In this document: positions 41,228 through 46,343 of the stretch, piece by piece
Layout of the letters: each line of letters starts with the position of its first letter
How positions within the stretch are numbered: position 1 is the first letter of the stretch
Source of the DNA: Lichenicola sp964247755
GTDB lineage: Bacteria > Pseudomonadota > Alphaproteobacteria > Acetobacterales > Acetobacteraceae
Assembly: GCA_964247755.1 (NCBI GenBank)
Contig: CAXTVX010000023.1
Location: 1 to 46,343, forward strand
Reading direction: 5' to 3'
Length of the DNA: 46,343 bases
The notes under the pieces: generated by a model
Seen by the model: only the letters and a program-made list of their open reading frames with translations
Told to the model about the DNA's origin: nothing
Database searches by the model: none
Program-made: the position numbers and the translations under genes

Positions 41228-43527
41228 GCATCGTCGATACGGTCAAGCAGGCGGTGACGGGTGCGGTCACCGGGGCGATGGTCCGGCTGACGCCCGACGC
41301 GCCGGTCGACCCGCTGGCCACCAAGCACGGCGCGCTCGGCCGGTCGGTCCCCCGCATCGATGGGCCGCTCAAGGTCGGTGGGCGGGCGCGCTTTGCCGCC
41401 GAGGTGCCGATGGAGGGCCTGACCTACGCGGCGCTCGTCTACAGCACGGTCGCGCACGGCCGGATCGTGGCGCTCGACACCGCGGAAGCCGCAGGTGCTG
41501 CGGGCGTGGTGCTGGTGATGACGCACGAGAACGCGCCGCGCATGGCGCCGCCGGCCGTGTTCATGACCAACCCGCGCGCGGCCGGGGCCAGCGACCTGCC
41601 GATCATGCAGGACGCCTCCATCCACTGGAACGGCGAGCCGGTGGCGCTGGTGCTGGCGGACACGCAGGAGCGGGCCGATCACGCCGCCTCGCTGGTCCGC
41701 GTCACCTACGAGGCGATGGCGGCGAACCTGTCGTTCGAGGAGGCCAAGGGTCGTGCGCACGCCCCGGACTCGGTGCTGGGCGAGCCGGCGCGGATCGCGA
41801 TCGGCGATGCCGAGGCGGCGCTGGCCACGGCACCCTACCGGGTCGACCGCGTTTATCGCACCCCGCGACACAGCCACAGCGCGATCGAGCCGCATGCGGC
41901 GACGGTGGCGTGGGACGGCGATAAGCTGGTGGTGCACGACGCCACCCAGATGCTGCACGCAACCCGGTGGACGCTGTCGGGGATCTTCGGGATCAGGGAG
42001 GAGGACATCCGCATCCTGTCGCCGTTCGTCGGCGGCGGGTTCGGAGGCAAGGGGCTGTGGAGCCACCAGATCCTGGCCATCGCGGCGGCCAGGCTCGCGA
42101 AGCGGCCGGTGCGGATCGCGCTGTCACGCGAGGGGGTGTTCCGGATCGCTGGCGGGCGCACCACCACCGAGCAGCGGGTGGCGCTGGGGGCCAAGGCGGA
42201 CGGCACGCTGGCCGCGCTGATCCATACCGGGGTCGCGGCCATGACCGCGCACAACAACTGCCCGGAACAGTTCACCTTCCCGGCGCGGCACCTGTACGCC
42301 GCGGACTCGTTCCTGCTCGACCAGAAGGTGGCCGACATCCACATGCTGGCCAACACCTTCATGCGGGCGCCGGGCGAGTCCGTGGGCACGTTCGCGCTGG
42401 AGGCGGCGCTGGACGAGCTGGCCGAGACCATGGCGCTCGACCCGATCGCGCTGCGCCGCCGGATCGAGCCGGACAAGGATCCGACCTCCGGCCGGGCCTT
42501 CTCCTCGCGCCACCTGCTGGACGCCTATGAAGCGGGCGCCGAGCGGTTCGGCTGGTCGCAGCGCAGCCCGGTGCCACGGTCGCGCCGGGAGGGCGAATGG
42601 CTGATCGGCATGGGGATGGCGACTGCCACCTACCCGTACTACCGGATGCCGGGGGGCGCCGCACGGATCCGGCTGACCGCCGAAGGTGCCGTGGTGCAGA
42701 TGGGCGGCCACGAGATGGGCATGGGGACGGCGACCGCCCAGGCGCAGCACGCGGCGGACCGGCTGGGCCTGCCGCTGGAGCGCGTCCGGTTCGAGTACGG
42801 CGATACCGACCTGCCTGCCGGCACCGTCGCCGGCGGCTCCTCGCAGACGGTGTCGATCGCGGCGGCCGTTATGGCCGCCAGCGAGGTCCTCACCGCCCAG
42901 CTGCTCAAGCTCGCCGGCAACGACTCGCCGCTGGGCGGGCTCAAGGCGGGCGAGGTGGAGGCGCGCGACGGCGGCCTCCACCACAAGGAGGACACGGGCC
43001 GCGGCGAGACCTATGCGTCCATCCTCGCCCGCGCCGGCCGGGAGGAGGTGGTCGCGGAAGCGAAGGCGCCGATGCCGATGGAGGTGATGAAGTACGCCAT
43101 GCACTCCTACGGCGCGCAGTTCTGCGAGGTCCGGGTGAGTGTGGTGACCGGCGAGACCCGCGTCACGCGGTTCCTGGGATCATTCGACTGCGGGCGGATC
43201 CTCAACCCGCAGACCGCGCGCAGCCAGTTCCGCGGCGGCATCATCATGGGGCTCGGGCTGGCGCTCACGGAGGAAACGCAGTTCGACGAGCGGACCGGCC
43301 GGATCATGAACCCGTCGCTTGCCGAGTATCACGTGCCGGTGCATCTCGACGTGCCGGAGATCGACGTGATCTGGACCGACATCCCCGACCCGCACAGCCC
43401 GCTCGGCGCGCACGGCATCGGCGAGATCGGCATCACCGGCGTCGGTGCGGCGGTCGCGAACGCGATCCACAACGCCACCGGCCGGCGGATCCGGGAACTG
43501 CCGATCACGCTCGACAAGCTGCTCTGA
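41224..43527 (+). CDS. paoC: Aldehyde oxidoreductase molybdenum subunit
   Basis: A 767-residue molybdenum subunit, close to E. coli PaoC (YagR), which oxidises a broad range of (mainly aromatic) aldehydes to acids. Seen: the start of the aldehyde oxidase fold GRSVPRIDGPLKVGGRARFAAEV, FVGGGFGGKG, the FMRAPGESVGTFALEAALDEL block, QMGGHEMGMGTATAQAQ at the molybdopterin, and the catalytic Glu near 734 in GIGEIGITGVGAA. The cytosine-dinucleotide form of the cofactor is expected by family. No signal peptide. No paoD/xdhC-type chaperone gene lies in the window. A nested hairpin follows the stop. Confidence 0.95.
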   Translation: MSIVDTVKQAVTGAVTGAMVRLTPDAPVDPLATKHGALGRSVPRIDGPLKVGGRARFAAEVPMEGLTYAALVYSTVAHGRIVALDTAEAAGAAGVVLVMTHENAPRMAPPAVFMTNPRAAGASDLPIMQDASIHWNGEPVALVLADTQERADHAASLVRVTYEAMAANLSFEEAKGRAHAPDSVLGEPARIAIGDAEAALATAPYRVDRVYRTPRHSHSAIEPHAATVAWDGDKLVVHDATQMLHATRWTLSGIFGIREEDIRILSPFVGGGFGGKGLWSHQILAIAAARLAKRPVRIALSREGVFRIAGGRTTTEQRVALGAKADGTLAALIHTGVAAMTAHNNCPEQFTFPARHLYAADSFLLDQKVADIHMLANTFMRAPGESVGTFALEAALDELAETMALDPIALRRRIEPDKDPTSGRAFSSRHLLDAYEAGAERFGWSQRSPVPRSRREGEWLIGMGMATATYPYYRMPGGAARIRLTAEGAVVQMGGHEMGMGTATAQAQHAADRLGLPLERVRFEYGDTDLPAGTVAGGSSQTVSIAAAVMAASEVLTAQLLKLAGNDSPLGGLKAGEVEARDGGLHHKEDTGRGETYASILARAGREEVVAEAKAPMPMEVMKYAMHSYGAQFCEVRVSVVTGETRVTRFLGSFDCGRILNPQTARSQFRGGIIMGLGLALTEETQFDERTGRIMNPSLAEYHVPVHLDVPEIDVIWTDIPDPHSPLGAHGIGEIGITGVGAAVANAIHNATGRRIRELPITLDKLL

Positions 43528-43529
43528 GG

Positions 43530-43579
43530 TTTCCGGAAGCGGATGGCCTGGACCGGACGCCGGTCCAGGGCGCCGGAAA
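43530..43579 (+). terminator. Nested stem-loop after paoC
   Basis: Three bases after the paoC stop, TTTCCGG (43530-43536) pairs with CCGGAAA (43573-43579). Inside, CCTGGACCGG (43547-43556) pairs perfectly with CCGGTCCAGG (43560-43569) around ACG. No T-run follows, so it may slow polymerase or protect the mRNA end rather than act alone. The rest of 43580-43761 holds nothing supported. Confidence 0.5.
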
Positions 43580-43761
43580 TGATGCTCGGCAGGTCGACCG
43601 AGCTGGTCTGCACGATGTCCCGGACGAGGTGGCGAGGCGGAGCGGACAGCTGCCGCTCTTGGTCACCCAGGCACCGTCGAGCTCCGCCAGCAGGCGCGGG
43701 TTGCCGGTGACATGCTCGGTCTGGCCCGGGTTCAGGCACGCCTGAAGGTTCGTCGAAAAGA

Positions 43762-43790
43762 GAACCCCGCCGCTGATCACGACGGGGTTC
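43762..43790 (-). terminator. Rho-independent terminator of the beta-glucosidase gene
   Basis: GAACCCCG (43762-43769) and CGGGGTTC (43783-43790) form an 8-bp stem with a 13-base loop. On the minus strand the stem is followed by TCTCTTTTCG, a T-rich tail, 40 bases after the glucosidase stop. This fits an intrinsic terminator. Confidence 0.7.
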
Positions 43791-43829
43791 CCGAGTCTGC
43801 TGAACGGTCTCGAGGATGCCGCCGGGCAG

Positions 43830-46343
43830 CTACTTCAGCAGGCGGGCCTGCACGCCGCCGTGTCGGACCGCCGGCTTGCACGCGTCGCGGCCGATTGCCG
43901 CGTCCTGCGCGAGCTGTACCGGGTTGGCCTCCTGTGCGTCGGTCACCTCCGTGCAGGTGCTCGGCGCGAAGTCGGCCGTGCCGAACAGCGTGACGTCGCG
44001 CGTGACCGCGTTCGCTGGCGGGGTCAGCTGGAACGCAGCGCTGAGCGTCTGGCCCGGTAGCACGTTGCTGAACTGGGTGACGGTCGTCGGCTGCGCCTTC
44101 CACCCGCCGGGGACGGCAAGCGAGAGGGTGACGCCAGCCAGCGTCTGGCTGCCGCCGGCGCTGACGGTGACGACCGCGCTGCCGGAGGCGCCCACGGTGA
44201 AGCTACGCGGCGCCGTGACGGTGACGTGGCGGTCGCCGATGCCCTCGTCCATCGTGTAGCTTCCGGTCGCGGGAAGGTCGGCGAGGGCGGAGCTGTCACC
44301 GACCCAGACCTTGTACTTGCCGGTGCTCTCGTCCCAGCCGTTGTTGTTCCACCACCACTCGTCGCTCGGACGGATGGTGAAGTTCAGCCGCTTCGACTCG
44401 CCGGGGCTGAGTGTCACGCGCCGGAAGTCGACCAGCTTGCGCGGCGGCTCGCCGGCGGCGGAAGGATAGCCGAGGTAGAGCTGCGCCGCGTCGCTGCCCG
44501 CGACCTTGCCGGTGTTGGTGACGGTGGCGCTGACCCGCACCGGCGTCACGCCGTCGACGGAGGCGTTCTCGACCTGGAGGTCGCTGTACTGGAAGGTCGT
44601 GTAGGACAACCCGTAGCCGAAGGGGAACAGCGGCGTGACCTTGTTCTGGTCGTACCAGCGGTAGCCGACCAGCAGTCCTTCCGAATACTCGACCGTGTTG
44701 TTCTCGCCCGGGAACTGGGCGACCGACGCGGTCGGGATCGCACTGAGGCTGGTCGGGAAGGTGATCGGCAGGTGGCCGCCGGGGTTGGTCTTGCCGTAGA
44801 GCAGGTCGGCGAGCGCGGTGCCGGCGGTCTGGCCGGAGTACCAGGTGTCGAGCACGGCGCCGACGCTGCTGAGCCAGGGCATGGTGATCGGCGCGCCGGC
44901 CTGCACCACGACGATGGTGTTCGGATTGGCGGCGGAAACGGCCTCGATCAGCGCGTCCTGCGCCGAAGGCAGAGCCAGGTTCGGGCGGTCGGCTGCTTCC
45001 GACTCCGTGTCGTCGCCGACCACCACGATCGCCGTCTTGGATGCCTGGGCGGCGGCGACCGCTGGAGCGAGATAGGTCTGGAGCGTGGACGGCGTCGCCC
45101 AGACGAGGTTGCTGGTCGGGCCGGCGCCACCAAGCGTCAGGCTGTAGGTCTGGCCGGCGGTGAGCTGGATCGCGGCCGAGTAGGCGGCGACCGGTGGCGT
45201 GCCCGGGTTGTTGATGAGCGTCGTGCCGTTGATGGTCAGCGAGGCGACGTTGTAGCTGCCGGGATTGCTGAAGCCGAGGATGTAGGTGCCGGTCTCCGGC
45301 GCGGTCAGCGTCGCGCTGTAGGAGCCGCCGTAGTTGGTGGAGCTGTAGGGCGTGGAGAGGGCACTCGACGGGATCGCCGTGAGCTCGGCGTCGGTCGGCA
45401 GGCCCTGGCTGTAGGTGACGCTGCCGGTCGACGCGGTCTGGATGCCTTCGAGCGGCGAGACGACGGGACCTGGGATGACGTGGGCGCTGCCGCCGCCGCT
45501 GGTGATCACCTGTGCCGAGGCGGCAGGGCCGATGATGGCGATGTCGGCGCTGGCGCTGAGCGGGAGCAGGCCGCCCTTGTTCTTGAGCAGCACGCTGCCT
45601 TCCTCGGCGAGCGCGTTGCTGGTGGCGACGTGGTCGGGTGACGTCGCGACGGCCGACGTGGTGACCGGCGGCGGATCGTTGAAGAAGCCGAAGCGGAACA
45701 TCTCGGTGAGGATCGGCTCGACCTGGGAGTTGAGCACGGCACGGGCGATGGAGCCGTTCTGGACGGCGGCCTGCAGCGGGGCACCGAAATAGGTGTTCTC
45801 CGGCTGCTCGGAGTCGGTGCCGGCGGTGGCGGCGCTGACGTCGTGGATCGCGCCGTAGTCCGACATGATGAGCCCCTTGAAGTTGAGCTCGTTGCGCAGC
45901 ACGCCCGTCAGGAGCGAGCGGCTTTCGCAGGAATAGAAACCGTTGACCGACGAGTAGGCGCACATCAGCGAGCCGGAGCCGGCGTCGTTGATCGCGGCGC
46001 GGAAGCCGGGCTGGTAGATCTCGTGCAGTGTACGCTCGGAGGCGATGACGTCGTCCGCCTGCGCGTTGCGGTTGGTTTCCTGGTTGTAGGCATCAAAGTG
46101 TTTGACCTGCGCCATGACGCGCTGGCTCTGGATGCCCTTGATCTCGGCGGCGCCGATGCCGGCGGTGAGGCCCGGATCCTCCGACAGGCTTTCGAAGGTG
46201 CGGCCCCAGCGCGGATCGCGATCGATGTTGATGGTGGGGCCGAGATCGGCGCCGGAGCCCTTGGCGGCCTGTTCGGCGCCGAGCGTGATGCCGTAGAGCA
46301 GCGCGTCGTTCTTGGAAAAGGAGGCGGCGACGGCGATGCCGGC
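43830..46343 (-). CDS. GH3 beta-glucosidase, N-terminus beyond the window
   Basis: About 837 residues of a glycoside hydrolase family 3 enzyme; the frame runs unbroken to the window edge, so the start is missing. Seen from the visible N-terminus: the TIM-barrel part with NIDRDPRWGRTFESLSEDP and QVKHFDAYNQETNRN, the nucleophile Asp in GLIMSDYGAIHDVS, a PA14-like insertion (APETGTYILGFSNPGSYNV), the second alpha/beta domain (VVGDDTESEAADRPNL, VVVQAGAPITMPW), the FnIII-like domain (RVSATVTNTGKVAGSDAAQLYLG), and a C-terminal NEW3/NPCBM-associated type domain (VTLSLAVPGGWKAQP). Likely exported, but the signal lies outside. It converges on paoABC. A role in breaking down plant or host sugars is plausible. 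Confidence 0.93.
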   Translation of the reverse strand, partial: AGIAVAASFSKNDALLYGITLGAEQAAKGSGADLGPTINIDRDPRWGRTFESLSEDPGLTAGIGAAEIKGIQSQRVMAQVKHFDAYNQETNRNAQADDVIASERTLHEIYQPGFRAAINDAGSGSLMCAYSSVNGFYSCESRSLLTGVLRNELNFKGLIMSDYGAIHDVSAATAGTDSEQPENTYFGAPLQAAVQNGSIARAVLNSQVEPILTEMFRFGFFNDPPPVTTSAVATSPDHVATSNALAEEGSVLLKNKGGLLPLSASADIAIIGPAASAQVITSGGGSAHVIPGPVVSPLEGIQTASTGSVTYSQGLPTDAELTAIPSSALSTPYSSTNYGGSYSATLTAPETGTYILGFSNPGSYNVASLTINGTTLINNPGTPPVAAYSAAIQLTAGQTYSLTLGGAGPTSNLVWATPSTLQTYLAPAVAAAQASKTAIVVVGDDTESEAADRPNLALPSAQDALIEAVSAANPNTIVVVQAGAPITMPWLSSVGAVLDTWYSGQTAGTALADLLYGKTNPGGHLPITFPTSLSAIPTASVAQFPGENNTVEYSEGLLVGYRWYDQNKVTPLFPFGYGLSYTTFQYSDLQVENASVDGVTPVRVSATVTNTGKVAGSDAAQLYLGYPSAAGEPPRKLVDFRRVTLSPGESKRLNFTIRPSDEWWWNNNGWDESTGKYKVWVGDSSALADLPATGSYTMDEGIGDRHVTVTAPRSFTVGASGSAVVTVSAGGSQTLAGVTLSLAVPGGWKAQPTTVTQFSNVLPGQTLSAAFQLTPPANAVTRDVTLFGTADFAPSTCTEVTDAQEANPVQLAQDAAIGRDACKPAVRHGGVQARLLK

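Overview
The window is a 46 kb piece of a very GC-rich, gene-dense bacterial chromosome. The best guess is an alphaproteobacterium of the Acetobacteraceae type. That rests on a single-chain ETF-quinone oxidoreductase beside etfBA, MCE/Mla-type lipid transport with a PqiC-like lipoprotein, a xylFGH/xylA locus, a paoABC-type molybdenum dehydrogenase and small hydrophilic general-stress-type proteins. No rRNA or tRNA gene, insertion sequence, phage gene or CRISPR array was recognised. Family placement is inference; no database was searched.

Layout. 1-1.0 kb: the end-truncated N-terminus of a receiver-like protein and a GlcG/HbpS-family gene, both on the minus strand. 1.2-5.6 kb: electron-transfer block ETF-QO, etfB, etfA, then type I pantothenate kinase coaA. 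5.7-9.4 kb: a DUF892/YciF-type stress protein, a small lipoprotein, a short-chain dehydrogenase and a Rieske-FAD reductase fusion. 9.5-13.1 kb: an overlapping operon for MCE-type lipid transport (STAS-permease, ATPase, MCE protein, lipoprotein). 13.1-14.6 kb: a patch of visibly lower GC with an exported alpha/beta hydrolase and a possible 80-residue protein. 14.6-20.0 kb: two exported peptidases facing each other, a tricorn-like S41 enzyme and an S9 prolyl-oligopeptidase. 20.0-26.8 kb: a xylose locus, with xylFGH on the minus strand diverging from a LacI-type regulator and xylA on the plus strand. 27-30.1 kb: two small hydrophilic proteins flanking a zinc alcohol dehydrogenase and an epoxide hydrolase. 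30.2-36.2 kb: priA diverging from a coupled DUF484-xerC-pip-aspartyl protease operon. 36.3-39.5 kb: an exported VOC protein, a glycine-rich lipoprotein, a family 2 glycosyltransferase and a second SDR. 39.7-43.5 kb: paoABC. 43.8 kb to the end: a GH3 beta-glucosidase whose N-terminus lies beyond the window.

How parts work together. ETF passes electrons from flavin dehydrogenases to quinone through ETF-QO. XylFGH would import xylose for XylA, and the shared intergenic region carries a perfect 17-bp palindrome suited to the adjacent LacI-type regulator. The MCE operon would move lipids across the envelope. PaoABC lacks an export signal and so looks like a cytoplasmic aldehyde oxidoreductase.

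The most interesting regulatory signal is a shared promoter-like pattern, GCAAC-16 nt-CGTT (or GGTT), upstream of three small stress-type genes far apart in the window. It differs by one base from the general-stress EcfG promoter consensus (GGAAC-16/17 nt-CGTT) and suggests a small co-regulated set.
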